Shown piece after piece: positions 16,532 to 25,561 of a stretch of DNA of 64,000 nt. The translations under genes and the position numbers were made by a program. Positions within the stretch are counted from its first letter, which is position 1. Every line of letters starts with the position of its first letter. Below the pieces are notes generated by a model. That model was not told the DNA's origin, did no database searches, and was given only the letters and a program-made list of their open reading frames with translations. This DNA comes from Natronosalvus halobius (GTDB taxonomy: Archaea; Halobacteriota; Halobacteria; Halobacteriales; Natrialbaceae): positions 1,302,001 to 1,366,000 of the forward strand of contig NZ_CP099997.1 in assembly GCF_024138145.1 (NCBI RefSeq), written 5' to 3'.

Positions 16532-17886
16532 CCGACTCGTCTCCCCGACCGCTCGTCGAAATCGAGGATCTCCGGGTCGCCTACGGAAACCTCGAGGTCC
16601 TCGAGGGCGTTTCGCTCGAGGTCGACCGCGGCGAGTTCGTCGGGCTCGTGGGTCCGAACGGCGCGGGGAAGACCACCCTCCTGCGGGCGCTCAGCGGCGC
16701 GATCACGCCCGCCGGCGGCAACGTCCGGATCGACAGTGAGGACGTCGCGACGCTCGCCTCCCGTGAGACGAGTCGACTCGTGAGCGTCGTCCCTCAGAAC
16801 ACGTCGCTGTCGTTCGCCTTCGACGTCCGAACCGTCGTCGAGATGGGGCGATACCCCCATCGTTCGCGGTTCTCCCCGCCTACAGAGACCGATCGTCGAC
16901 AGGTCGACCGGGCGCTCGAGCGGACGCGAACGGCCCGGTTCGCCGATCGGCCGATCGACGCGGTCAGCGGCGGCGAGCGCCAGCGAATTCTCATCGCGCG
17001 GGCGCTCGCCCAGGACACACCCCTGCTGTTGCTGGACGAGCCAACGGCCAGCCTGGACGTGAACCACCAGGTCGAGACGCTCGAGCTGGCCCGCGACCTG
17101 ACCGCGGACGGGCGGGCCGTCGTCGCGGCCATCCACGACCTCGACCTGGCGGCGCGCTACTGCGACCGACTGGTCGTCCTGGCGGGCGGAACGGTCCAGG
17201 CCGACGGTCCGCCGGGCGAGGTGCTGACGGCCGACGTGCTCGAGTCGGCCTTCGACGCGAATGCGACGGTCACCCGACACCCGGTGACCGGGGCGGCGAG
17301 CGTGACGGCGTTTCCGCGCTCGGAGTCGGGGGATCTCGGTACCGTGGACGACCGGGGGATCGAATCGACGACCCCGTCGAGACTCGAGGGGCGACGCGTT
17401 CACATTGTCGGCACGGGAGAGACTGCTGCCGACGTGATAGAACGGTTCGAGCGAGCGGGCGCCGAGGTGACGACCGGTCCCGCACCGGCCGGTGGAGCCG
17501 TCGACCAGCGCGCGACCGAGCGCAACCTGGAGTGCGTACGAACCGAACCGTTCGCGCCGGTCTCTGCCGCCGCTCGAAGACGCGTCGCCGAACTCGTCGG
17601 CGCGGCCGACGCGACGGTGCTCGTCGACTTCGACCTCGCGCCCGGAACGCAACTCCTGCTCGAGGCGCTCGAGGACGTGGCGTCTCTGGTCGCCCTCGAC
17701 ACCCGGCCGCTCGGGGACCGGAATTTCGTCGGCGAGGCGGGGACCGCGCGATACCGACGGATCGAGGCAGGCGCACTCGAGGCGACCGAAGGGTCAGTGC
17801 TCGAGGTGACGGCGAGAGCCATCGCCAACCGAGATGCTGACGTTCGCGAAACCGCCTTCGACGAATCCCCGAGCGACGACGACTGA
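16528..17886 (+). CDS. btuD: ABC ATPase, BtuD family with C-terminal extension
   Basis: A 452-residue protein that begins with GTG overlapping btuC. Residues 1-255 are a complete ABC ATPase: Walker A GPNGAGKTT, Q-loop VVPQNT, signature SGGERQRIL, Walker B LLLLDEP, and the switch His in AAIHDLDLA. The last 160 residues are an extra domain (HIVGTGETAADVIERFERAG to the end) with a Rossmann-like look, known in haloarchaeal BtuD proteins but absent from bacterial ones. It may be regulatory. Its function is inferred only from position. Confidence 0.9.
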   Translation: MTDSSPRPLVEIEDLRVAYGNLEVLEGVSLEVDRGEFVGLVGPNGAGKTTLLRALSGAITPAGGNVRIDSEDVATLASRETSRLVSVVPQNTSLSFAFDVRTVVEMGRYPHRSRFSPPTETDRRQVDRALERTRTARFADRPIDAVSGGERQRILIARALAQDTPLLLLDEPTASLDVNHQVETLELARDLTADGRAVVAAIHDLDLAARYCDRLVVLAGGTVQADGPPGEVLTADVLESAFDANATVTRHPVTGAASVTAFPRSESGDLGTVDDRGIESTTPSRLEGRRVHIVGTGETAADVIERFERAGAEVTTGPAPAGGAVDQRATERNLECVRTEPFAPVSAAARRRVAELVGAADATVLVDFDLAPGTQLLLEALEDVASLVALDTRPLGDRNFVGEAGTARYRRIEAGALEATEGSVLEVTARAIANRDADVRETAFDESPSDDD

Positions 17887-17944
17887 ACTGGCCCCCGGGA
17901 CGGACTGGACGGTTTTTTACCCCTCCGCCACCGAGTGCTCGCCA

Positions 17945-19816
17945 ATGACCGCGGACTACGACTACGAGGCGCTCGGCCTCGTCGCCGGACTCGAGATCCA
18001 CCAGCAACTCGACACGGCGACGAAACTGTTCTGTGCGTGTCCGACCGACCTGCGCGAACCCGACGAGTCGGCCCGCCGATTCACCCGCTACCTCCACCCG
18101 ACGCGGAGCGAGTTGGGCGAACTCGACGAGGCCGCCCTCGAGGAGAGTCGGGTCGAACGGGAGTTTACCTACCTCGCCTACGACAGCACCTGTCTCGTCG
18201 AGGAGGACGACGAACCACCCCATCGCCTCGACGACGAGGCTCTCGAGACGGCCCTCGAGGTCGCTCAGTTGATGGACATGACGCCGGTCGACCAGGCGAA
18301 CGTGATGCGCAAGATCGTCGTCGACGGCTCGAACACCTCGGGCTTCCAGCGCTCGACGCTGGTCGCCACCGGTGGGGCCATCGAAACGAGCGTGGGCGAC
18401 GTCGGCATCGAGGACATGATGCTCGAGGAGGAGAGCGCCCAGCGCGTCCAGGAGACCGACGACGGCGTGACCTACAGCCTCGACCGCCTCGGCATCCCGC
18501 TGGTCGAGATCGGTACGGCACCCGATATTCGAACGCCGGAACAGGCCCAGGAGGCAGCCGAACGCATCGGGATGCTGTTGCGCTCGACCGGAAAGGTCAA
18601 GCGCGGCCTGGGGACCATCCGCCAGGACGTCAACGTCTCCATCGCCGACGGCGCTCGCGTCGAGATCAAGGGCGTCCAGAGCCTGGACGACATCGCCGAC
18701 ATCGTCCGAACCGAGGTCGGGCGCCAGGCCGAACTGGTCTCGGTCCGCGACGAACTCGCATCACGCGAGGCGGCCGTGCACGATCCCCAGGACGTGACGG
18801 CGGTCTTCGAGGACACCGACAGCGGGGTCGTCGCGAGTGCCCTGAACGATGGCGGGGCGGTCTTCGGCGTCCGCCTCGAGGGCTTCGACGGCCTCGTCGG
18901 TCGCGAGATCGCGCCCGACCGCCGCCTCGGGACCGAGTTCTCCGACCACGCGAAGCGCCACGGCGCGGGCGGCATCTTCCACACCGACGAACTCCCGGCC
19001 TACGGCGTCACCGACGACGAGGTGGCGGCACTTCGCGACGCGGTGGATGCGTCGAATGAGGACGCCGTGGCCATCGTCGCCGCCGCGACGGAGGTCGCCG
19101 AATCCGCCATCGACGCCGTCGCCGACCGGGCGCGGACGGCTCTCGATGGCGTCCCCGAGGAGACCCGCGGCGCGAACCAGGACGGGACGACACGCTACCT
19201 CCGCCCGCTCCCGGGTGCGGCCCGAATGTACCCCGAGACGGACGTGCCGCCGGTCGAACCCGATCCGAGCGAGGTTCCCGAACCCGAACTGCTGACCGAG
19301 AAGGTCGAGCGTTACCAGGCCGAGTACGACCTCGACGCCGGCCTCGCCGAACAGGTCGCCTACGGCACCCACATGCCGCTGTTCGAGCGCGTCGTCGCCG
19401 ATGGCGTCGATTCGACCTTCGCCGCGACGACGCTCGAGTCGACGCTCACGGAACTGCGTCGGGACGACGTGCCGGTCGAAAATCTGCGCGAGGACCACCT
19501 GGAGGCCGTCTTCGCGATGGCCGAGGACGGCGACCTGGCGAGAGAGGGTGTGCCTGATCTCCTCACCGAACTGGCTGCGAACCCCGACCAGGAGGCGCGG
19601 GCGGTCGCCGAGCAGGCCGGACTCGGCTCCGCCGCCGAAGACGACGTCCGCGAGGCCGTCCTGGAGGTCGTCGAGCGAAACGCCGACCAGGTCGAGGACG
19701 AGGGGATGCAGGCGTTTTCGGGGCTCATGGGCGAGTGCATGGGCGCGCTTCGCGGGAAGGCCGACGGCGACCTCGTGAGCGAGGTGTTGCGCGAGGAGAT
19801 TCAGAAGCGCGCCTGA
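17945..19816 (+). CDS. gatE: Glutamyl-tRNA(Gln) amidotransferase subunit E
   Basis: A 623-residue archaeal GatE, which with GatD converts Glu-tRNA(Gln) to Gln-tRNA(Gln). The GatB/GatE start GLVAGLEIHQQLDTATKLFC is complete, and the GatB-type signature region (LGTIRQDVNVSI, RVEIKGVQ) is present. An AspRS-like insertion separates it from the helical/YqeY tail (GLMGECMGALRGKADG). The ATG at 17945 matches the family start. The gene stands alone; gatD is not in the window. Confidence 0.96.
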   Translation: MTADYDYEALGLVAGLEIHQQLDTATKLFCACPTDLREPDESARRFTRYLHPTRSELGELDEAALEESRVEREFTYLAYDSTCLVEEDDEPPHRLDDEALETALEVAQLMDMTPVDQANVMRKIVVDGSNTSGFQRSTLVATGGAIETSVGDVGIEDMMLEEESAQRVQETDDGVTYSLDRLGIPLVEIGTAPDIRTPEQAQEAAERIGMLLRSTGKVKRGLGTIRQDVNVSIADGARVEIKGVQSLDDIADIVRTEVGRQAELVSVRDELASREAAVHDPQDVTAVFEDTDSGVVASALNDGGAVFGVRLEGFDGLVGREIAPDRRLGTEFSDHAKRHGAGGIFHTDELPAYGVTDDEVAALRDAVDASNEDAVAIVAAATEVAESAIDAVADRARTALDGVPEETRGANQDGTTRYLRPLPGAARMYPETDVPPVEPDPSEVPEPELLTEKVERYQAEYDLDAGLAEQVAYGTHMPLFERVVADGVDSTFAATTLESTLTELRRDDVPVENLREDHLEAVFAMAEDGDLAREGVPDLLTELAANPDQEARAVAEQAGLGSAAEDDVREAVLEVVERNADQVEDEGMQAFSGLMGECMGALRGKADGDLVSEVLREEIQKRA

Positions 19817-19886
19817 TTGCTCTCGGGTCCGTTTCCACTCGAGAGAGTCGCCGCGAGTCGGCCGTCCGAGTCTAATCGAGGACCAT

Positions 19887-19905
19887 AACTACATTTTTTG
19901 TAGTT
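19887..19905. terminator. T-loop hairpin between convergent genes
   Basis: AACTACA-TTTTT-TGTAGTT is a perfect 7-bp stem with an all-T loop in the only A/T-rich patch of this gap, between gatE and a convergent lipoprotein gene. A bidirectional terminator is likely. Confidence 0.5.
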
Positions 19906-19965
19906 TATTGATATGAAAAGGATAGTGATTTCGGCTGCATCGTTCGAGTAACGTTCGCTCGCCCC

Positions 19966-21081
19966 TCACTCCTCGATCGGATCGGTTCCGTAGACGGCTG
20001 TGACAAGCACTGCAGAGCCGCCCGTCTCCAGGTCGAACGAACGGGCCTCGCCGCCGAGACCCGACTCGAGACGCTCGGCGTCGACGGCGGTTTCGGACTC
20101 GTAGGTGACGATTACGCGAGCATTGGACTCGGATTCCACGAGCTGCAGTCCCTGGACGATTCCCGTCGCCCCCTCGAAGGGCGAGAAGTCGAACGCGACG
20201 TCGTCCTCCTGGACCTGGTCGCCGGGCTCGAGGTCGGTGAGCGACTCGCCGGCGCCTGCGAGACACGACGTGATTCCGGTGTTCGCCCCTGCACGGAGCA
20301 GGGTCTCGAGTGTCGCGTCCGATTCGTGGGCCGGCGACTGCGAGCCGACGTTCGTCTCGACGATGGCAGAGACCGCCGCCAGGGACCGAGCCTGGTCGGC
20401 GCCGAACGCGTAGACGAACGCGTCGTCAGTGACGCCGACGACCTCGTTCGAGGCGTCGTCCGCGAAGACGACGAAGTCGTCGGCGCCGTCTTCCGCCTCG
20501 GCCTGCAGTTCGTAGCCCTCGGCCTCGAGCCCCGAGCGGGCCGTCTCGAGGTCGTACGCCCCGTAGAGGGCGTACGCGCCGTCGACGTAGACGAGGGCAG
20601 CGTCGTCGGACTCGCCCTCCGCCTCGGCCTGTACCTGTGCAATGGGCGAGGATCCGAATGCGAACAGTCCGTAGATGCCGAGCGACACCACGGCGATCGG
20701 ATTCTGGAGAAGGGGGTCGTCGGGCACCGTTCCCTCGCCGGGATTGTCATCGAGGGTCCCGACGATGGTCGCGAGGTCGACGGCGGTGAAGAAGTACTCT
20801 CGCGAGGTCGTTTCGGCGTCGACCAGCGCGTCGGTCGACGGCAGGACCGACGCGTAACTGGGGAGTCCGCCGCCCTCGAGCCAGGCGGGCGTCGTCTCTT
20901 CGTCGGTTTCGTCGTCCTCGGCGGCCCCGTCTGTGTCATCGTCTGCGTTCGAATCCTCGTTGGCCTCTTCATCGCTGGGCTCGAGCGACTGATCGCCCTC
21001 GTCGGCGAGATCGGAACAGCCGGCCAGAAGCGTGCTGGCGGCGCCGAGCATCGCGAGAACGTGACGACGGTGTGCGTCCAT
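19966..21081 (-). CDS. Lipoprotein of unknown function
   Basis: A 371-residue protein with a Tat-like start (RRHVLAMLGAAS) and lipobox LAGC, so it should be a membrane-anchored surface lipoprotein. An acidic Asp/Glu/Asn linker of about 40 residues follows. The rest is a soluble alpha/beta-rich domain with no recognisable catalytic motif (LEGGGLPSYASVLPSTDALVD is one conserved-looking stretch, given here in its first part). A TATA-like GGGATATAG about 25 bp upstream on the minus strand fits a leaderless transcript. Several haloarchaeal paralogues of this type exist without known function. Confidence 0.75.
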   Translation of the reverse strand: MDAHRRHVLAMLGAASTLLAGCSDLADEGDQSLEPSDEEANEDSNADDDTDGAAEDDETDEETTPAWLEGGGLPSYASVLPSTDALVDAETTSREYFFTAVDLATIVGTLDDNPGEGTVPDDPLLQNPIAVVSLGIYGLFAFGSSPIAQVQAEAEGESDDAALVYVDGAYALYGAYDLETARSGLEAEGYELQAEAEDGADDFVVFADDASNEVVGVTDDAFVYAFGADQARSLAAVSAIVETNVGSQSPAHESDATLETLLRAGANTGITSCLAGAGESLTDLEPGDQVQEDDVAFDFSPFEGATGIVQGLQLVESESNARVIVTYESETAVDAERLESGLGGEARSFDLETGGSAVLVTAVYGTDPIEE

Positions 21082-21250
21082 TGCTCGGTGGTCGTGAGCC
21101 GAGGACTATATCCCTGGCGGCCACCTTCGGAAGTGTTGATACCTCTTCGTACTAGTTCGTGCTTCTCAGTACCGTTCCAAGCGTCGCCTGATACGTGAAA
21201 TCGGGGGAACGCTATCGGTTTCACCCATCAGTTCAGGCCTGGAAAAGCAC

Positions 21251-22036
21251 TCAGGTCCCCTCCTGGTCCGGCCGCTCGGTCGCCCGACGCAACACGCCGA
21301 GCAAGGTTGTGACCTCCTGGACAGTGGGATCGGCTCGGCCGTGTAGTCGCCGGAGCATCCGCATCGTCTTCGCTCGCTTCTCCTCGGGGTGGTTGATCTC
21401 CTCCAGGAGAGCCGCCCACTGGTCGTATAGGCGCTCGAGCGACGGCTCGTCGGCTCGGACACGTTCGATATCGGGAAGCTGGACGTCTCCGGGCTCGAGC
21501 GCGAGCGTCCGGAGCTCGTAGAGCGTGATCGTCGCGGCCTGGCCGAGGTTGAGCACCGGGTACGCCTCGCTGGCGGGGATCGAACAGACCTCGTCCAGGC
21601 GGGCGAGTTCCTCGTTCGTCAGGCCGACGCCTTCCCGGCCGAAGACGACGACGGTGTCGGTTACGACGCGCTCTAGGCGGCCGGCGAGTTCGGCGGGCGT
21701 GGAAAACGGAAAGCGGACGTGATGCTGGTCGTCCTCGTTCGTGATCGCCGTGGTCCCGACGGTGTGGTAGTTCTCGACCAGGTGGTCGAACGAGACCTCC
21801 CGCGCGTTCGGGAGGACGTCCTCGCGTGCGTGGCCGGCGAAGCCGTAGGCCTCCCCGTCGGGGTCCAGTTCGGGTGGGTCGACGAGCAGCAGCTCCGAGA
21901 AGCCGAAGTTCTTCATCGCTCGAGCGATGGTGCCGACGTTGCCGGGCGTCTGGGCGTCGACGACGGCGACGGCGGGTGGGTTTCGACGACTCTCGTCACC
22001 GGTTTCCGGCGAACACGTTCGCGGGTCGTCGGTCAT
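21251..22036 (-). CDS. RNA 2'-O-methyltransferase, TrmJ/SpoU family
   Basis: A 261-residue SPOUT enzyme. The three family motifs are present: N-terminal AVVDAQTPGNVGTIARAMKNFG (motif 1, key residues N and R), VVFGREGVGLTNEE (motif 2), and YPVLNLGQAATITLYEL (motif 3 forming the trefoil knot). Archaeal TrmJ methylates C32 of tRNAs, the likely role here. A helical C-terminal extension is typical of TrmJ. The ATG at 22036 overlaps the stop of the upstream gene by 4 bp, so the two are cotranslated. Confidence 0.88.
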   Translation of the reverse strand: MTDDPRTCSPETGDESRRNPPAVAVVDAQTPGNVGTIARAMKNFGFSELLLVDPPELDPDGEAYGFAGHAREDVLPNAREVSFDHLVENYHTVGTTAITNEDDQHHVRFPFSTPAELAGRLERVVTDTVVVFGREGVGLTNEELARLDEVCSIPASEAYPVLNLGQAATITLYELRTLALEPGDVQLPDIERVRADEPSLERLYDQWAALLEEINHPEEKRAKTMRMLRRLHGRADPTVQEVTTLLGVLRRATERPDQEGT

Positions 22037-22584
22037 TTCCGTCCTGGATACTCGGCGCCCAGATCGACGTCCGCGTTGGCGATGTCCTCGTTGCTCAGGC
22101 CGACCCGGTCGCTGATGTCGTCGCCCATCAGGTCGCCGTGCTCGTCGGGGTCGGCCTTCGGGGGCTTCGGCAGGTCCGTCGGATCCGTCTCGACGTACTC
22201 CATTCCCTCGTAGCCCTCGGGTGCGCGACCGCCCTCGAGGAACCACTCGTAGAACGCCTCCGCGAAGTCGTCGCTGCCGCGGTGGGCGTCGCCACCCTCC
22301 TCGCGGAACCAGTAGACGAAGTCGGGTTCGTGTTCCTCACAGAGGATAACCTCCGAGAGGGGTTCGCCGTAGACGTACCGCGCCCGGTTGCACGCCTCGA
22401 GGTTTTCGTCGCCGTGGATCAACCAGCAGCCGTGACACGGCGCGTTGTAGATGACGTCGAGTCGGATCATCCGTTTGCGGGCGTCCTCGGGCATCTGTGC
22501 GAGCGGGAGAAAGTCGCCGTCTTCGTCGAGGATGTCTTCCTCGTCGAAACGCCAGCCACGCATCCCGATACTCACTTTTCCCAT
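22033..22584 (-). CDS. Conserved haloarchaeal protein with four cysteines
   Basis: A 183-residue soluble acidic protein. Residues 40-85 hold Cys50, Cys53 (CHGC), Cys65 and Cys82 with several His and Asp, a likely metal-binding site. I do not recognise the family. It overlaps the TrmJ-type gene by 4 bp and precedes it, so a link with RNA modification or translation is possible but only by position. No signal peptide or membrane segment is seen. Confidence 0.75.
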   Translation of the reverse strand: MGKVSIGMRGWRFDEEDILDEDGDFLPLAQMPEDARKRMIRLDVIYNAPCHGCWLIHGDENLEACNRARYVYGEPLSEVILCEEHEPDFVYWFREEGGDAHRGSDDFAEAFYEWFLEGGRAPEGYEGMEYVETDPTDLPKPPKADPDEHGDLMGDDISDRVGLSNEDIANADVDLGAEYPGRK

Positions 22585-22644
22585 GGTCGGGGTTTCGGCC
22601 GCGAAGACAAAAAGAGACTGTTCGCTTCCCGAGTGGTCAGGGGC

Positions 22645-23202
22645 TCAGCCCAGCAGGTACCGCATCGCCGGGTACCGCTCGACGAGCGGTTCGCCGCGGA
22701 TCTCGAGTTGCTCGATGTAGCGGTCGAGGCCGAGGATGCGCCCGGCGCCGAAGGCGGCGATCGCCAGGAAGACGACGGCGTAGATCAGCGTCGAGTCGAA
22801 CAGCGCGAGGATGTCGCCCTCCCACCCGCCGAGGTAGAAGGCGGTCATCTGGAGCGCGCCGCCGAGGGCCGCCAGCCGGACGAACGCCCCCGCGATGAGG
22901 GCGAGGCCGATCAGGACCTGGGTCACCGGGATGGCGACGTTGATGACGTCCATCAGCGCGGCGTTGGCCGCCATCGAAGCGTAGAGCCCACTGACGGGGC
23001 TGGCCGCGTCGACGCCGTGGACGAGGTAGCCGTTCGCGTCGAACGGCCAGTCACTGACCTTGCCGATCCCGGCGAACAGGATCATGCCGCCGATGACGAA
23101 CCGAAGGGCAACGACGAACCACGCCGACAGAGCGTGGGGGTGGCCTTCGAGGGTGATACCGCCGTAGCGGCTTTCGAGCCGGTTGAACGTGTTAGTTGAC
23201 AT
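22645..23202 (-). CDS. DoxX family membrane protein
   Basis: A 185-residue protein with four hydrophobic helices and the DoxX pattern RFVIGGMILFAGIGKVSDW in the first helix. DoxX-type proteins relate to the small subunit of thiosulfate:quinone oxidoreductase, but many act in unclear redox or stress roles. The ATG at 23202 (MSTNTFNRLESR) was chosen; a longer start at 23244 lacks support. A 17-bp inverted repeat lies about 60 bp upstream. Confidence 0.85.
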   Translation of the reverse strand: MSTNTFNRLESRYGGITLEGHPHALSAWFVVALRFVIGGMILFAGIGKVSDWPFDANGYLVHGVDAASPVSGLYASMAANAALMDVINVAIPVTQVLIGLALIAGAFVRLAALGGALQMTAFYLGGWEGDILALFDSTLIYAVVFLAIAAFGAGRILGLDRYIEQLEIRGEPLVERYPAMRYLLG

Positions 23203-23261
23203 TGTCTTGTACCTCTTACAGGTAATCGTAGGCTGTCTATCCACCTAAGAAGGGGCCGTGG

Positions 23262-23278
23262 TTCCCAACCGGTGGGAA
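23262..23278. promoter_or_regulatory. Inverted repeat upstream of doxX-like gene
   Basis: TTCCCA-ACCGG-TGGGAA is a perfect 6-5-6 inverted repeat in the gap between the divergent DoxX and DHPS-like genes. It is a candidate operator. Confidence 0.4.
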
Positions 23279-23428
23279 ATACGCTCTCGAGGAGACGTTC
23301 GTTTCGCTCGAGGGGCGTTTTCGTGACCATCTCGACAGACCACTTCGTGACGGACGCACCCTGGGTCCGACGACTGAACTGTTCGCCGGAATCACGGGCC
23401 CTTTGTAGCCGCCCGCTCGAGTACCCTC

Positions 23429-24622
23429 ATGGACAGCGTCGACGCCGCGGGACTGGGCATCGGAGACGAGCACCCGCCCCGGATCATGGGCGTGCTGAAC
23501 GTCAGCGAGGAGTCGCCGTACGATCCGAGCGTGTTCGACGATCCCGAAGAGGCGGCCCGATACGTCGACGAGGAACTCGTCGGCGAGGGCGCTGACATCG
23601 TCGACATCGGCCTCGAGTCGGCCAACAAACGCTTCGACGTGCTCAGCGAAGCGGAGGAACTCGAGCGCCTCCACGTCGCTCTCGAGACGATCGATCGCGT
23701 CTCCGGAGACGCGGTGTTCTCTATCGAGACGCGCTACGCGGCCGTCGCCCACGAGGCCCTCGAGAACGGATTCGACCTGGTCAACGACGTTTGCGGGTTC
23801 GCCGACCCCGAGATGCCCGCGGTCTGTCGGGACCACGACGCCGCCGTCGTCAAGATGGCGAGTCCGCCGGACCTCGAGCGACCCGGTGCCGTCGAGGAAA
23901 CCGACTGGACCGCTCGGAAGTCGCCCGAGTGGGCCGAGTCGGCCGACTACGTCGACCAGATCTACGAGGCGCTGAAGCAGAACGGGCTGACCGAGAAGAC
24001 CATCGTCGATCCCGCCTTCGGCGGCTGGAGCGAGGCGAAGACGCTCGCCCACGACCGAGAGACGTTCCACCGTCTTCGCGAGTTTCGCGCGCTCGGCCGG
24101 CCGATGCTGGTCTCGATAAACCGGAAGAACTTCCTTGGCGACCTCGTTAGCCAGGACACCGACGAACGCCTCCCCGCGAGCCTCGCGGCGACCGCACTGG
24201 CCGTCGAACGCGGGGCCCACGTCGTTCGAACGCACGACGTGGCGGAGACGCGCGACGCCGCGCACATCGGGAAGGCGTTCACCGACCGTGACCAGGTGCT
24301 GGAAAACGGTGTTCGAGTTGCTCGGCTCGACGTCGAGTCGACGCGCGACCTCCGGGCACACCTTCGCGAGGGCGGAGTCGATCCGTCGCTGGCCGACGAA
24401 ATATGTCATCAGATTCTCGAAATCGACGGCCTTCCACCCTCGAAACGCGAACGAGTCGGCGAGTTGGCACACAATACGGGTGCAACCCCGGTCGAATTGT
24501 CTGACGGACGTGTGCTGTTGTGCGCGACGGACGATCAAGCATCCGTGATATTTCGGCGTTTCGGGGCCTCAGACGATGATTTCGAAAATCTCCGGAACGG
24601 CGTCAGACGGATGTTTGAGTAA
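23429..24622 (+). CDS. folP: Dihydropteroate synthase-like protein with C-terminal extension
   Basis: A 397-residue protein. Residues 1-280 follow the DHPS TIM barrel, which joins pABA to pterin pyrophosphate in folate synthesis. IMGVLNVSEES replaces the usual MGILNVTPDS, DIGLESANKR replaces DIGGESTRP, and SINRKNFLG matches SRKSFLG. DHDAAVVKMASP and VDPAFGGW occupy the middle motifs. The last 110 residues are an extra domain. The next gene is MptE, which makes the pterin pyrophosphate, supporting a folate role. The altered loops leave some doubt about substrate. Confidence 0.82.
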   Translation: MDSVDAAGLGIGDEHPPRIMGVLNVSEESPYDPSVFDDPEEAARYVDEELVGEGADIVDIGLESANKRFDVLSEAEELERLHVALETIDRVSGDAVFSIETRYAAVAHEALENGFDLVNDVCGFADPEMPAVCRDHDAAVVKMASPPDLERPGAVEETDWTARKSPEWAESADYVDQIYEALKQNGLTEKTIVDPAFGGWSEAKTLAHDRETFHRLREFRALGRPMLVSINRKNFLGDLVSQDTDERLPASLAATALAVERGAHVVRTHDVAETRDAAHIGKAFTDRDQVLENGVRVARLDVESTRDLRAHLREGGVDPSLADEICHQILEIDGLPPSKRERVGELAHNTGATPVELSDGRVLLCATDDQASVIFRRFGASDDDFENLRNGVRRMFE

Positions 24623-24663
24623 GAGAAAGCTTATGGCATCCGCTTCGAAAGATGGAAGTGGAA

Positions 24664-24709
24664 GCCGGGTGGCCTCACGGGTAGGGGTACTTGCGAGGCA
24701 ACGCTCGGC
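24664..24709 (+). ncRNA. Structured intergenic hairpin, possible small RNA
   Basis: Two nested stems are visible: GCCGGG/CTCGGC (24664-24669 with 24704-24709) and GCCTC/GAGGC (24672-24676 with 24695-24699), with an 18-nt G-rich loop. ACA follows two bases after the outer stem, as in H/ACA guide RNAs, but the pocket is small. It may instead be an mRNA element between two pterin genes. Confidence 0.25.
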
Positions 24710-24757
24710 CCACAAACGGATTATTGCGGTCGGCGCTAAGATGAGACAGTGACGACT

Positions 24758-25456
24758 ATGGACTATCACGAGTGGGAACCGGCGTACGAGCAAATTCTCG
24801 CCGATTTCGGGTTCGACCGTAGGGCCGACGAGCGCGCTCGCGACGTGCTCGCGGGTCTCATCTCGACTTTCGACCTCGGACGACTGGCGTTCGTGCACGG
24901 TGCCCGGGTCGTCGTCGCCGGAGCGGGGCCATCGCTCGAGGCAGACGAGGCCATCGAGACGGCTCGAGCGGCCGAGGTCGTAATCGCGGCCTCGACGGCA
25001 GTGGACGTACTCGAGGCCGCTGGAGTCGAGGTCGACTGCATGGTGACGGACCTGGACAAGAATCCCGAAACCGTCGAACGGCTTACCTGCCGCGGAACCC
25101 CGGTAGCCGTCCACGCACACGGCGACAACGTTCCCGCCGTCCGAACCGTGGTCCCCGAGTGCGACCAGGAGTCCGTCCTGGCGACGACTCAGGCCGAACC
25201 CGTCGGGCCCGTCCGCAACTTCGGTGGGTTCACCGACGGCGACCGGGCGGCGTTTCTCGCGGACCACCTCGGGGCCAGTCGGTTGGATTTCGTCGGCTGG
25301 GATTTCGACGACCCCTCCGTGGACCCGGAGAAATCGAAAAAGCTTGCGTGGGCCGAGCGGTTACTCTACTGGCTCGAGCGTCGTCGCGGCGAGAAGTTTT
25401 CGGTTCTCGACGGCCGCCGTGAGGGGATCGACGTGCGATCACTCCCACTCGAATAA
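24758..25456 (+). CDS. mptE: 6-hydroxymethyl-7,8-dihydropterin pyrophosphokinase MptE
   Basis: A 232-residue protein of the archaeal DUF115/MptE family, which pyrophosphorylates 6-hydroxymethyl-dihydropterin and replaces bacterial FolK. Key patterns are VVVAGAGPSLE (nucleotide loop), DCMVTDLDKNPE and HAHGDN in the core, then FGGFTDGDRA and FVGWDFDDP. The ATG at 24758 (MDYHEWEP) is preferred over GTG at 24749. It follows the DHPS-like gene in the same direction, so together they give two consecutive steps of pterin/folate synthesis. Confidence 0.9.
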   Translation: MDYHEWEPAYEQILADFGFDRRADERARDVLAGLISTFDLGRLAFVHGARVVVAGAGPSLEADEAIETARAAEVVIAASTAVDVLEAAGVEVDCMVTDLDKNPETVERLTCRGTPVAVHAHGDNVPAVRTVVPECDQESVLATTQAEPVGPVRNFGGFTDGDRAAFLADHLGASRLDFVGWDFDDPSVDPEKSKKLAWAERLLYWLERRRGEKFSVLDGRREGIDVRSLPLE

Positions 25457-25497
25457 CGCAGTTCGAGGCAACGGTGTCTCGTCTCGCACTCACCAAT

Positions 25498-25519
25498 CCG
25501 TAACCACATCCGATTACGG
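25498..25519. promoter_or_regulatory. Inverted repeat upstream of the tungstate operon
   Basis: CCGTAA-N10-TTACGG is a 6-10-6 inverted repeat just upstream of the TATA-like GTTATTT (25530-25536). Its layout resembles ModE sites, and a ModE-like regulator is encoded by the last gene of the operon. Confidence 0.5.
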
Positions 25520-25561
25520 CTGATCGACGGTTATTTGCGACTGGAGCGTATCGTGGTATCC

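Noticed and set aside
24664-24736. tRNA gene
   Set aside because: No T-loop GGTTCGAAT-like sequence and no closing acceptor stem of seven pairs.
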